DNA from: Symbiobacterium sp.
GTDB taxonomy: Bacteria; Bacillota; Sulfobacillia; DUSP01; DYEP01
DNA: 32,085 nucleotides
NCBI GenBank assembly: GCA_020725675.1
Contig: DYEP01000139.1
Span: 1-32,085, forward strand
Direction: 5' to 3'
A program made the translations under genes and the position numbers. This document shows, piece by piece, positions 25,201 through 31,486 of this stretch. Each line of letters opens with the position of its first letter. Within the stretch, counting starts at the first letter, position 1. Below the pieces are notes generated by a model, which saw only the letters and a list, made by a program, of their open reading frames with translations, was not told where the DNA came from and ran no database searches.

Positions 25201-25255
25201 ATGCTTCACAACCGGTACCCGCACAAACAAGTACGTGAGAACGATAAAACTCCAT
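22220..25255 (-). CDS. hndC: HndC/HydB NuoF-like subunit fused to GltD/NfnB module
   Basis: Flavoprotein of 1011 residues, about twice the usual ~500-600 for HndC/HydB. N-terminal thioredoxin-like [2Fe-2S] domain (Cys11, 16, 48, 52); NuoF domain with the FMN/NADH loop GRGGGGFPTGLKWEF (~166-180) and [4Fe-4S] ligands Cys455, 458, 461 and 501. From ~530 the usual C-terminal ferredoxin domain is replaced by a GltD-type module: two [4Fe-4S] motifs (Cys531/536/544/548 and 583/587/591/595), FAD site AVIGSGPAGLTAGYYL, and NAD(P) site VVVGGGNVAIDAARSAKRLG with VYRRRKEDMPA, the Arg-rich pattern of NADPH-binding GltD proteins. The C-terminus has CSFC and CLRC. It thus offers both an FMN/NAD(H) and an FAD/NADP(H) site next to a hydrogenase. 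It lies between HndB and the catalytic subunit. The reading frame is continuous. Confidence 0.93.
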   Translation of the reverse strand: MEFYRSHVLVCAGTGCEASNSEALRHALREEIASRGLDKEIRVVETGCFGFCRFGPNIMVYPEGVFYCQVQVEDVPELVEEHFIKGRTLTRLLYHEPVDNVAVVDFNDIEFFKKQYRIVLKNCGVIDPENIEEYIARDGYLALGRVVTEMKPEDVIETVRKSGLRGRGGGGFPTGLKWEFAAKAQGTPKYVVCNADEGDPGAFMDRSTLEGDPHSVLEGMAIAGYAIGASRGFIYIRAEYPIAVRRLVIAIRQAREKGLLGKNIFNSGFDFDIEIRLGAGAFVCGEETALLTSIMGRRGEPRPRPPFPANSGLWDRPTIINNVETFANVPSIILKGPEWFASIGTEGSKGTKVFALAGKINNNGLVEVPMGTTLGDIVFDIGGGIPGRKRFKAAQTGGPSGGCIPVQHLNTPIDYESLSALGTIMGSGGLIVMDEDTCMVDLARFFLEFVQDESCGKCTPCRIGTKRMLEILDRIAHGEGKEGDIDLLVELGESIKASALCGLGQTAPNPVLSTIRYFRHEYEAHIRKKKCPASVCASLFHSPCQNTCPAEVDVPIYIDQIRQGLFIDAYETIMRNNPLPVICGRVCHHPCESRCRREQIDEPLAIKALKRFAADYAVNSNGARPRLTSAPRNGKKVAVIGSGPAGLTAGYYLSLKGYSVTVFEALPVVGGMLTVGIPEYRLPKQVLNKEIEILREFGMEIQTERALGKHFSLADLKEQGYAAVFIAIGAHKDQRLSIPGEDLPGVVPGASFLRDVNLGKGMDVRGKAVVVVGGGNVAIDAARSAKRLGAAEVTIVYRRRKEDMPAEAAEIEEAEREGIKITPMVNPVQVMGNGKVEALQCVMMRPAEFDASGRRRTVPIDRSEFLIRADVVIPAIGQVPESDPLVDEGLAVGKGGVLSVNPDSYATNVPWVFAAGDCVTGPATVIEAIAAGKAAASSIDKFLGGDGVLMPELEVTRTASYELLEDVTHREKIKTVPVSERLCSFCEVELSYTPDAAMREAARCLRCDIRE

Positions 25256-25288
25256 TGTAAAAGACTCCCCCCTTTCCTCTGATGGCTA

Positions 25289-25672
25289 TCACGACGATTT
25301 CGTATCTACTGGCTTTACGTTGACTGCCCATTCCGTAATGGGCTGTCCGTTTACCACGTGCTGGGCGACGATCCGCCTCGCCTTGTCTGCCGTGACATTT
25401 CCATATGTCACAGGCACTTGGCCTGGAATAACCACGTCAATCAAAGGCTCGCGGGCACAAAGCCCAATGCACCCTGTCTGGGTAACTGATACCGTGCTCA
25501 GCTTGCGCTTTTGGAGCTCATCCAAGATTGCTGCTACTACTTCACGCGCGCCAGCGGCGATACCGCAGGTCCCCATACCCACTACAATACGTGGGTGTTC
25601 ACTCATCTCACGAAGTCTGATCGTCTCCAGAGCCCGTTCCTTAATGCGCGCCAGATCTTCAAGGGACTTCAA
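25289..25672 (-). CDS. hndB: HndB-like thioredoxin-fold [2Fe-2S] protein
   Basis: A 127-residue protein like HndB of NADP-reducing hydrogenases, proposed to carry a thioredoxin-like [2Fe-2S] cluster. Motifs: VVGMGTCGIAAGA (Cys36) and TQTGCIGLCAREP (Cys68, Cys72). Only three Cys are present; the position matching the first Cys of the HndC N-terminal domain is Gly, so cluster binding may need another ligand or may differ. A TTG start at 25672 is chosen because AGGGGGGTGAG is placed eight bases upstream. The gene overlaps the end of the preceding GHKL ATPase gene by 14 bases and is followed after 33 bases by HndC, so it is firmly in the operon. Confidence 0.88.
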   Translation of the reverse strand: MKSLEDLARIKERALETIRLREMSEHPRIVVGMGTCGIAAGAREVVAAILDELQKRKLSTVSVTQTGCIGLCAREPLIDVVIPGQVPVTYGNVTADKARRIVAQHVVNGQPITEWAVNVKPVDTKSS

Positions 25673-26228
25673 TGTTCAGCTCACCCCCCTGGTTGTTCTC
25701 CGAAATGCTTTTGTAGATCCAATCCTTGAGCCATTGAATGACCATAGGGTGGGTTATGGGTACCTCACCCAGTTCCGCCTTTATCTGTGCGGTGTCTAGC
25801 TCGAACTCCCGCGTACCCCACTTGTAACGGAGCCTAAGATTGACATTGGGAGTCGAGGCTACTATCACTGCCACAGTGCCTGCCAGGTCACCGAGCGGTG
25901 GGCGATCGATGTGGCGAAGCCCGAACCATGCGTGGACGGTGGTGCCTTTGCCCGGTTCGGAATGCACAGCCACACCGCCACCGCTTGCGCGGGCCGAATC
26001 CTGCAGCAGCGGCAACCCAAGCCCCACACGCCTGGTTTTCCGCGTTGTGTAGTAGGGACAGAGCACGCGATGTTGCGCCTCAGTTGGGATACCCTTACCG
26101 TTATCAGTCACGATGATATCGATGCGGTCACGCTCAGGGTGGCAAGTGATGTCTACACCCACCCAGGTGGCGCCTGCTTCGACCGAGTTACGGAACAAGT
26201 CCAGAACGTGCAAAGCCAGCTCTTCCAC
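25659..26228 (-). CDS. Stand-alone GHKL ATPase domain protein
   Basis: A 189-residue protein with a histidine-kinase-type ATPase domain but no phosphoacceptor domain or sensor. N-box: LDLFRNSVEAGATWVGVDI; G1: VTDNGKGIP; then CPYYTTRKTRRVGLGLPLLQDSA and G2 GKGTTVHAWF. The C-terminal ~75 residues (AVIVASTPNVNLRLRYKWGTREFELDT) are a separate domain I cannot name. Similar genes are known within clostridial [FeFe] hydrogenase operons, where their role is unclear; a regulatory kinase is a fair guess. The start is GTG 26228, two bases after the HndA stop. Confidence 0.85.
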   Translation of the reverse strand: MEELALHVLDLFRNSVEAGATWVGVDITCHPERDRIDIIVTDNGKGIPTEAQHRVLCPYYTTRKTRRVGLGLPLLQDSARASGGGVAVHSEPGKGTTVHAWFGLRHIDRPPLGDLAGTVAVIVASTPNVNLRLRYKWGTREFELDTAQIKAELGEVPITHPMVIQWLKDWIYKSISENNQGGELNIEVP

Positions 26229-26230
26229 GG

Positions 26231-26719
26231 CTACTTCTTCTTCCTATATCTGTCCAGGATACCGCTTACCCGGTCTGGTTTCATTCTGGCGTGGGTATCC
26301 TTGTTCACGGTGATTACTGGAGCCAGCCCGCAGGCACCCAGGCACCTGACCACCTCGAGCGAGAACTCGCCGTCGTCAGTGCTGTCACCCGCTTTTATGC
26401 CCAGTTCCTTCTCGAACCGCTCAAGCACCTTTGGGGCCCCCCTTACATAGCAGGCGGTGCCGTTGCAGCACGAAATTTGATGCCTACCCTTGGGTTTCAG
26501 TGAGAAGAAGGCGTAGAACGTCACAACTCCGTAAACATCTGCGAGTGGGACGCCAAGACCCTCTGAAATCCTGACCATGATGTCCTTTGGGACATATCCC
26601 AGTGATTCTTGGGCAGTATGAAGCACCTGGATCAAGCCGTCTGGCTGGTTTTTGTGAGACTCGATCGCTTTATCCACTTCCTGATATGCCTTTTCACAGG
26701 CGCATGCCGGTTCAGCCAT
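26231..26719 (-). CDS. hndA: HndA NuoE-like [2Fe-2S] subunit
   Basis: A 162-residue homologue of NuoE/HydC. An N-terminal helical bundle (CEKAYQEVDKAIESHKNQPDGLIQVLHTAQESLGYVP) is followed by a thioredoxin-like domain with [2Fe-2S] ligands in SCCNGTACYVRGAP and RCLGACGLAP. It should transfer electrons between the NuoF-like HndC and the rest of the complex. The ORF track extends to 26938 through the PHP gene; ATG 26719 is the real start, behind GGGGGGAG, and fits the family length. Fifty bases separate it from the PHP gene. The next gene starts two bases after its stop. Confidence 0.93.
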   Translation of the reverse strand: MAEPACACEKAYQEVDKAIESHKNQPDGLIQVLHTAQESLGYVPKDIMVRISEGLGVPLADVYGVVTFYAFFSLKPKGRHQISCCNGTACYVRGAPKVLERFEKELGIKAGDSTDDGEFSLEVVRCLGACGLAPVITVNKDTHARMKPDRVSGILDRYRKKK

Positions 26720-26769
26720 ACTTGATTTCTCCCCCCATCCTTTCATTTGCACTCCCGTTGGCGCTCGGG

Positions 26770-27504
26770 CTACCTCCAGGCGACTGCCCGGCGGCCACAG
26801 GTTCCTTTGAGGGCCATCCGCATTTCGGAAACTGACAGGTCTCTGACGTAGAAGGCCGTTTTCCCCTGCCGAATATCGCTCGGTGTGTGCGCATCCGAGT
26901 TTAAAAGCAGTGAGTGTCCGCCATAAGCCTCCGGACACAGTGGGTTACCACACCGGTCGGACACTTCAAGCCCATCAACGGCAAGATCCGGAGGGAAAAG
27001 CCCAAGGACGTTCAGGAGACCTCCTCTTTCCCTATCGATGTGTGCCGGAATGCACAATCCCCCTGAATGCCGGGTCATGAACGCCAGCTGATTTATGCTC
27101 AGGTTGCAGGCACACGAAAGAAGTAAAGTCTCTTCGCCTGTCTGGATTCCTTTGTCATTGAACACTATCTGTCTTCCAAAGATCGAAACGTCATTGTTCC
27201 TACACGGCAGGTTAGCATAGATCACCTCCTGAAAAGATTCGGCTTTGATCGGGTCGTCGAATATACAAAGCACGTGGACTTCCTCTCTCGATGTCACCTC
27301 TAGCCCTGATAGCACTCGAAGAGTTGTACCTTTGGCCGTGCTGATCAGAGCCCTGCAATTCTTTGCGCTGTTATGGTCCGTAATTGCTATGCCGTCAAGG
27401 CTCGCCTCCAGTGCCCGACCCACTATGTTCCCAGGAGTCATGGCATCGTCCGCGCACGGCGAGAGCGCAGTGTGAATATGCAGGTCCACGAACAACCAGC
27501 GCAT
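26770..27504 (-). CDS. PHP-domain metal-dependent phosphoesterase
   Basis: A 244-residue PHP-fold hydrolase. Metal-binding motifs are intact: VDLHIHTALSPCADD (HxH), IAITDHNSAKN, GLEVTSREEVHVLCIF, IPAHIDRERGG and LLLNSDAHTPSDI. The family hydrolyses phosphate mono- or diesters (nucleotides, histidinol phosphate and others); the substrate here is unknown. The start is ATG 27504, overlapping the DRTGG stop as TGATG. Such a gene is known to accompany clostridial hydrogenase operons, yet no redox role has been shown to my knowledge. It might act on a nucleotide signal connected with the DRTGG protein; that is inference. Confidence 0.9.
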   Translation of the reverse strand: MRWLFVDLHIHTALSPCADDAMTPGNIVGRALEASLDGIAITDHNSAKNCRALISTAKGTTLRVLSGLEVTSREEVHVLCIFDDPIKAESFQEVIYANLPCRNNDVSIFGRQIVFNDKGIQTGEETLLLSCACNLSINQLAFMTRHSGGLCIPAHIDRERGGLLNVLGLFPPDLAVDGLEVSDRCGNPLCPEAYGGHSLLLNSDAHTPSDIRQGKTAFYVRDLSVSEMRMALKGTCGRRAVAWR

Positions 27505-27836
27505 CACGTATCCAATATCCGGTGCAGTCTTCCTGCTACCTCAAAGGATGGATCCTGCGTACACAATATGGGGATGCCGTCCCGTTTCGCTCTTTCCAGA
27601 GTATCTTCGTGAGGTGCTCTGCCACCGGTAATGATAATAGCGGATAGATTTGCCAGTACTGCCACGGCCACAATGTTCTGATGAGTCTGGATGGTGATCC
27701 AGATGTCTTTTTCCTTGGCACGAGCCATCACGTCAGACAGCAGGTCACCACAGTAGCCACCGCGGACGGTCTTTTCAAGTCCATTGCCTGCCCTGATCTC
27801 CAATCCCAGTGCACGCGCGATCTCCTCTACGGTCAT
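27504..27836 (-). CDS. DRTGG domain protein
   Basis: A 110-residue protein consisting almost only of a DRTGG-type domain: VEEIARALGLEIRAGNG, then VRGGYCGDLLSDVMARAKEKDIWITIQTHQNIVAVAVLANLSAIIITGGRAP. The domain also occurs in some phosphotransacetylases and CBS-domain proteins, where it is regarded as regulatory; its ligand is not established. ATG 27836 overlaps the end of the sensory-hydrogenase-like gene (ATGA) and the stop overlaps the PHP start (TGATG), so three genes are translationally coupled. Confidence 0.87.
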   Translation of the reverse strand: MTVEEIARALGLEIRAGNGLEKTVRGGYCGDLLSDVMARAKEKDIWITIQTHQNIVAVAVLANLSAIIITGGRAPHEDTLERAKRDGIPILCTQDPSFEVAGRLHRILDT

Positions 27837-29155
27837 TCAGCCTCATCCTTTCTGCTTGAGGGAATCTCCCGAGGAGCCATGGCAGGAGGGACTTTTCTCG
27901 CAAGGGCGACCATCTCCTCGGCCAACTGGTGAACCCGTTCACGAAGCTTGAAGATACAGTCTGTTTCATATGCACGGTTGTTTACGATATCTTCAGCGAG
28001 GGCGCGGCAGCTCGGAGCGCCACACGAGCCGCAGTCAAGTCCTGGAAGGCGCGCTTCTGTGGCTTCGAGCTGGTTCATCTTGGCTATTGCTCGTGACAAA
28101 TCCGTATCCAGGGATAGCGCAAACCTCGGCGACACCCGTTTTGTGAAACGAAAGACGTCCAAGCTGCCAGATATCGAATAAGGGACGGGGTCCGATGTCT
28201 CCACAAGTTTCCTCACCCGAATTCTTGACACAAAGGGGTTTTCCACGGTAAGACAACCGCCCACGCATCCGCCGACGCAGGCTTGAGCTTCGATGAAGTC
28301 CAGGTCACCGAGGCGTCCTCTTTCTACCTCATTCAGTACGGTAATTACGTTGTGAATACCGTCCACCGCCAGGCTGTTTACACCCAGCGACTGCATCTCT
28401 CCACCCGCCCTGCCCCAACCTACTCCCGACCTCGAACCCCTTGGATAATCGGTCAAGGGTTCGACTTTGTCGATCAAGGATCGTATTACGGAAAAGACCT
28501 CATTCATCGAGATGACCGCGTCTACTGAGGAATCGGTGACTCCTACGGGCTGCTTGGATGCGGTTACCTTTGCAGGGCAGGGAGTAATAAAAAACGCGCC
28601 CACTTGACCTGTGACGCCCCGTTCGGACGCCCTCTGCTTGGCAATCCTGGCTGCGACCTCCATCGGAGCAAGCACCGGGATGATGTTCTCCACTAGCGCT
28701 GCGTATTTGACCTGCACCAGCCTGAGCACAGCAGGGCAGGCGGAAGAAATGAGCGGCCGCGGCTGCAGGTGGTTGTCAAGGTAGTCCAGGATAGTCGCTG
28801 TAACTACGTCCGCTGCTGCCGATACCTCAAACACGTCGTCAAACCCGGCCAGCACCAGTGCACCCGCAACCCGCGCGGGATCAGTACCGTCTTCAAACTG
28901 CCCCATCAGAGAGGGCGCGGGCAATGCCACCGTATAGTCAAAGGCTGACAGAAGGTCCATTGGGTCGGTTACCGCGAGTTTGGCCTTGTTCGGGCATCTT
29001 CTGATGCATTCTCCGCAGTCAATGCACCGCTCTTCCATGATCCTGGCCTTTCCCGCGCTCACCCTTATGGCCTCTGTGGGACAGCGCTTGATACAGTTGG
29101 TGCAGCCCTTGCACTTCTCCTGATCCAGCCTGACCGAGTGAAAGTACCTGGTCAC
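27833..29155 (-). CDS. Sensory-type [FeFe]-hydrogenase-like protein
   Basis: About 440 residues. Two [4Fe-4S] ferredoxin clusters at the N-terminus (KCKGCTNCIKRCP and CIDCGECIRRCP), an [FeFe]-hydrogenase large-subunit domain, and a C-terminal [4Fe-4S] motif DCGSCGAPSC...DC like that of RnfB. H-cluster-type loops are L1 SSACPAV, L2 ITPCPAK and L3 QACVGGCVGGC. In L1 the proton-transfer Cys of catalytic enzymes is Ala and the Trp is lost, as in putative sensory hydrogenases, while potential cluster ligands remain. It probably senses H2 or redox state rather than turning over H2. Starts: GTG 29167 (ORF track) or GTG 29155; AAAGGTGG favours 29155. The flanking GHKL ATPase and DRTGG genes support a signalling role. 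Confidence 0.87.
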   Translation of the reverse strand: MTRYFHSVRLDQEKCKGCTNCIKRCPTEAIRVSAGKARIMEERCIDCGECIRRCPNKAKLAVTDPMDLLSAFDYTVALPAPSLMGQFEDGTDPARVAGALVLAGFDDVFEVSAAADVVTATILDYLDNHLQPRPLISSACPAVLRLVQVKYAALVENIIPVLAPMEVAARIAKQRASERGVTGQVGAFFITPCPAKVTASKQPVGVTDSSVDAVISMNEVFSVIRSLIDKVEPLTDYPRGSRSGVGWGRAGGEMQSLGVNSLAVDGIHNVITVLNEVERGRLGDLDFIEAQACVGGCVGGCLTVENPFVSRIRVRKLVETSDPVPYSISGSLDVFRFTKRVSPRFALSLDTDLSRAIAKMNQLEATEARLPGLDCGSCGAPSCRALAEDIVNNRAYETDCIFKLRERVHQLAEEMVALARKVPPAMAPREIPSSRKDEAE

Positions 29156-29173
29156 CGACACGACCACCTTTCG

Positions 29174-29626
29174 CTATCGCTCTACCAGGATCACCGAGTG
29201 CACTCTGGTACCCACACCCACAACCGACTCTATCGCAAAAGTATCTGAATGCGCCTTCATATTTGGCAGGCCCATCCCAGCCCCAAAACCCATCTCTCGC
29301 ACTGAGGGCGGTGCGGTAGAAAAACCCTCCTCCATTGCCCGGTCAATGTCCGGTATACCGGGACCTTCATCCACCGCTTCGATCGTAACCTGCTTCGGCG
29401 TGATGGTTGCCTGCAACGTGCCCCTGATCGCGTGTATGATGATATTCATTTCAGCCTCATAGGTGACGATAGCGACCCGCCTGGTGACGGAGGCAGGCAG
29501 CCCGAGCTGCACACACACCTCTCTGATGTGGGCAGAGGCCTCACCTCCAGATGCAAAATCCATTCCCCGTATGTGAAACTTTACGGACAGACTCGTATCC
29601 TCCGGGCTCGCCGGGCGGTCGGTCAC
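29174..29626 (-). CDS. RsbT/RsbW-like GHKL serine kinase or anti-sigma factor
   Basis: A 150-residue single-domain ATPase of the anti-sigma/serine kinase class. N-box VTYEAEMNIIIHAIRG, G1 DEGPGIPD, G2-like MGFGAGMGLPNMKAHSD and the terminal VGVGTRVHSVIL. RsbT/RsbW proteins phosphorylate small STAS antagonists or bind sigma factors; no STAS or sigma gene is in the window. The start is GTG 29626 behind AAGGTAGG; 7 bases separate it from the sensory-hydrogenase-like ORF. Similar proteins are known upstream of such hydrogenase-like genes in Clostridia, suggesting a joint signalling pair. Confidence 0.87.
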   Translation of the reverse strand: MTDRPASPEDTSLSVKFHIRGMDFASGGEASAHIREVCVQLGLPASVTRRVAIVTYEAEMNIIIHAIRGTLQATITPKQVTIEAVDEGPGIPDIDRAMEEGFSTAPPSVREMGFGAGMGLPNMKAHSDTFAIESVVGVGTRVHSVILVER

Positions 29627-29634
29627 ACTTGCAC

Positions 29635-30150
29635 CTACCTTGTCTGGCGTCTCCAGGCTGATGACTGTATGATGAGCGCTGCTAATAAGGCTCCTATCAG
29701 GGCCGTGAACAGCTGGTTAACCGTCAGCGTGGTCACAAGCACTGGAGGTACCTTAATGTTTGGAGCCAAAATCAGTTTGACGCCTGCTGTCATCACCGCA
29801 TACTTTACCACCGCTGCACTGCAAGCAGCGATCCAGCACGCGGGACGGGTATGGAACGACTTTGAAAGCACTGCCCAGAGAAAGTAGAAGGTGAGCACCA
29901 GGGCTGCGTTACCAGCCATGATCACAGGCAGTGCTGGCGCAAACTTCATTATTCCGGTGGTCAGAGCCACCCACGGGGTAATCAACCCGACAATGACCCC
30001 GAACACAGGGCCGACAAGAGCCGATGTGACAAATAGTATGGCGTTGATCACAGGCCCTGTGATCATCTGGCCGAGTCCGGCGCTCTGTACCGCAAGCGCA
30101 AGCGCGAGAAGTACTGCTGTCTGCACCATAGACTTAAGCTCGATCTTCAT
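29635..30150 (-). CDS. ECF transporter S-component-like membrane protein
   Basis: A 171-residue, very hydrophobic protein with about five or six transmembrane helices, starting MKIELKSMVQTAVLLALALAVQ, a pattern typical of ECF S-components (substrate-binding subunits of vitamin/metal importers). The internal GPVINAILFVTSALVGPVFGVIVG also fits that fold. No ECF ATPase or T-component gene is nearby, so it would share modules encoded elsewhere, or serve another role. It is the first gene of the hydrogenase operon, with AGGGGG seven bases before ATG. The substrate is unknown. Confidence 0.78.
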   Translation of the reverse strand: MKIELKSMVQTAVLLALALAVQSAGLGQMITGPVINAILFVTSALVGPVFGVIVGLITPWVALTTGIMKFAPALPVIMAGNAALVLTFYFLWAVLSKSFHTRPACWIAACSAAVVKYAVMTAGVKLILAPNIKVPPVLVTTLTVNQLFTALIGALLAALIIQSSAWRRQTR

Positions 30151-30233
30151 CTTTGGACCCCCTGTTTTTCAGCACTGTCACTGTAGGCAATTTGTAATCC
30201 AAGAGAAATCTATATGAATTAATCAACTAAGGA

Positions 30234-30251
30234 ATGTGATAACGTTCACAA
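30234..30251. promoter_or_regulatory. Rex-like (or CRP/FNR-like) operator 1
   Basis: TGTGA (30235-30239), TAACGT, TCACA (30246-30250), flanked as ATGTGATAACGTTCACAA. It fits the Rex pattern TTGTGAANNNNTTCACAA at most positions and equally the CRP-type TGTGA-N6-TCACA. Rex, an NADH/NAD+ sensing repressor, is the better biological fit ahead of a hydrogenase operon. It lies 84 bases upstream of the first ATG. Confidence 0.6.
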
Positions 30252-30266
30252 AATTCTGTTTTGTTT

Positions 30267-30285
30267 TAGCCCCTGGCAGGGGCTA
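30267..30285. repeat. 7-bp GC inverted repeat between the operators
   Basis: TAGCCCC (30267-30273), TGGCA and GGGGCTA (30279-30285) form a perfect hairpin or a protein-binding palindrome. It has no downstream T-run in either direction that would make it a good terminator. Confidence 0.55.
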
Positions 30286-30300
30286 TAGGGCTATTAGAGA

Positions 30301-30318
30301 ATGTGACAACATTCACTA
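30301..30318. promoter_or_regulatory. Rex-like (or CRP/FNR-like) operator 2
   Basis: TGTGA (30302-30306), CAACAT, TCACT (30313-30317), a one-mismatch copy of operator 1 with its centre 67 bp away. Two sites may allow cooperative or looped repression. Confidence 0.5.
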
Positions 30319-30483
30319 TTTCAACGAAAGAAAAATACTTTCACTTCATTATAACTATATTCAGCCAGTCTTGAAAAGTACCTTTTTGTTCCTTGGTTAG
30401 CATTACGCAACGGACGGCCAAAGAGGGATTTGAGTAATGTGAGTAGTATTGTAGTGGCATAACGGACCGCGGAGGGATCCGAT

Positions 30484-31050
30484 GTGATAGTGGGCGAAAA
30501 AGTTGTGCTGCGAGAATACAGGAAGGAAGACATCGATGACATTATGAAGTGGGTAAACAACCCAAGAATCAGAAAATACCTTGGGTTTTCAGTGTTTCCT
30601 CAAACAAGGCAGCAATGCGAAGATTATGTGGAGCGACAGCTAAGACCCGGCGGTGATGAATGTGCCATGGTGATCTCGTTAAGAGATGACCCCCAGCTCA
30701 GATACATAGGGGGCGTCGGCCTGCACCGCATCAACTATATCCATAGAAACGCGGAACTGGGGATCGCTATCGGACGCGAGGAGCTCCTGGGCAGGGGCCT
30801 TGGGGCTGAAGCCATCGTACTTATGTGTGCGTTCGGATTTTTGCGCCTCGGACTTCACAAAATAAACATTCGCCATTATGAATATAACCTTCGCGGCGCT
30901 GCCTGTTATAACAAAGTGGGTTTTGTGGAAGTAGGTCGTCTGCGGCAGAACATATACTTCAACGGTAGGTTCTATGACGAGGTGTACATGGATATGCTGG
31001 CCGACGAGTTTTTCAGGCGCTATCCCAACAAGGAGCATCTCTTTGAGTGA
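30484..31050 (+). CDS. RimJ/RimL-type GNAT acetyltransferase
   Basis: A 188-residue GNAT protein of the RimJ/RimL class. It begins VVLREYRKEDIDDIMKWVNNPRIRKYLG, has the strand YIGGVGLHRINYIHRNAELGIAIG, the acetyl-CoA loop EELLGRGLGAEAIVLMCAFGF, and the C-terminal KINIRHYEYNLRGAACYNKVGFVEVGRLR. Members acetylate protein N-termini, antibiotics or small amines; the substrate is unknown. The start is GTG 30484 behind GGAGGG. It is transcribed divergently from the hydrogenase operon and may share its control region, though a functional link is not evident. Confidence 0.88.
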   Translation: MIVGEKVVLREYRKEDIDDIMKWVNNPRIRKYLGFSVFPQTRQQCEDYVERQLRPGGDECAMVISLRDDPQLRYIGGVGLHRINYIHRNAELGIAIGREELLGRGLGAEAIVLMCAFGFLRLGLHKINIRHYEYNLRGAACYNKVGFVEVGRLRQNIYFNGRFYDEVYMDMLADEFFRRYPNKEHLFE

Positions 31051-31150
31051 AGAGGACTTCGAGTCGGCCGGGTGTTGGCGCTTGTATCCGCCAGAACACA
31101 GCCATGCGGATCCGTGAAAGCCCCGGACGGGAGGTGCTGAAGAATAAAGA

Positions 31151-31178
31151 GAGAACCTGAATGACAGGTTCTCACTTT
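31151..31178. terminator. Bidirectional terminator hairpin
   Basis: GAGAACCTG (31151-31159), loop AATGA and CAGGTTCTC (31165-31173): a perfect 9-bp stem. ACTTTGCTTGC follows on + and CTTTATTCTT on -, so it can end both the GNAT gene and the convergent zinc-ribbon gene. Confidence 0.75.
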
Positions 31179-31198
31179 GCTTGCTTATCCGACGCGAC

Positions 31199-31486
31199 CT
31201 AAAACCCGCGTTTTCTTGCCGGCTGGTAGCAGTCCCTGCAGTATACCGGTCTGCCGGGCGAGGGCTCGAACGGCACTTCGGCCTGCGCGCCGCATGAAGC
31301 GCATGTTGCCTGATGCATCTTTCTCGGCTGGGTGTTACGCGTCTTCTGCTTACGAGCGCTCCTGCAGTCAGGGCAGCGAGATGGGTCGTTGGTAAACCCC
31401 TTCTCAGCATAAAAATCCTGCTCACGAGCGGAGAACGTAAACTGGGACCCGCAGTCTTTACAGACCAGCGTCTTGTCCTTGGGCAT
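31199..31486 (-). CDS. Small protein with two zinc ribbons
   Basis: A 95-residue protein with four CxxC pairs: LVCKDCGSQF with RCPDCR (first ribbon), and ATCASCGAQAEV with VYCRDCYQP (second ribbon), ending in a basic tail. This matches small bacterial zinc-ribbon proteins of unknown function, possibly nucleic-acid binding. The ORF track starts at 31549; ATG 31486 is preferred because GAGGAGGT precedes it and the first ribbon begins right after. It is a single gene with its own promoter. Confidence 0.85.
   Translation of the reverse strand: MPKDKTLVCKDCGSQFTFSAREQDFYAEKGFTNDPSRCPDCRSARKQKTRNTQPRKMHQATCASCGAQAEVPFEPSPGRPVYCRDCYQPARKRGF

Larger units (their letters stand above)
30151..30483. 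promoter_or_regulatory. Divergent regulatory gap ahead of hydrogenase operon
   Basis: This 333-bp AT-rich gap lies between the hydrogenase operon (-) and a GNAT gene (+). It contains two palindromic TGTGA-N6-TCAC sites and a short inverted repeat, listed separately. A promoter for the operon is expected leftward of the first site (TATA-rich around 30208-30216), but no clear -35/-10 pair could be fixed. Confidence 0.6.

Noticed and set aside
30267-30285. Hairpin TAGCCCC...GGGGCTA as an intrinsic terminator
   Set aside because: No T-run follows it on either strand; it is better treated as a palindrome of unknown use.
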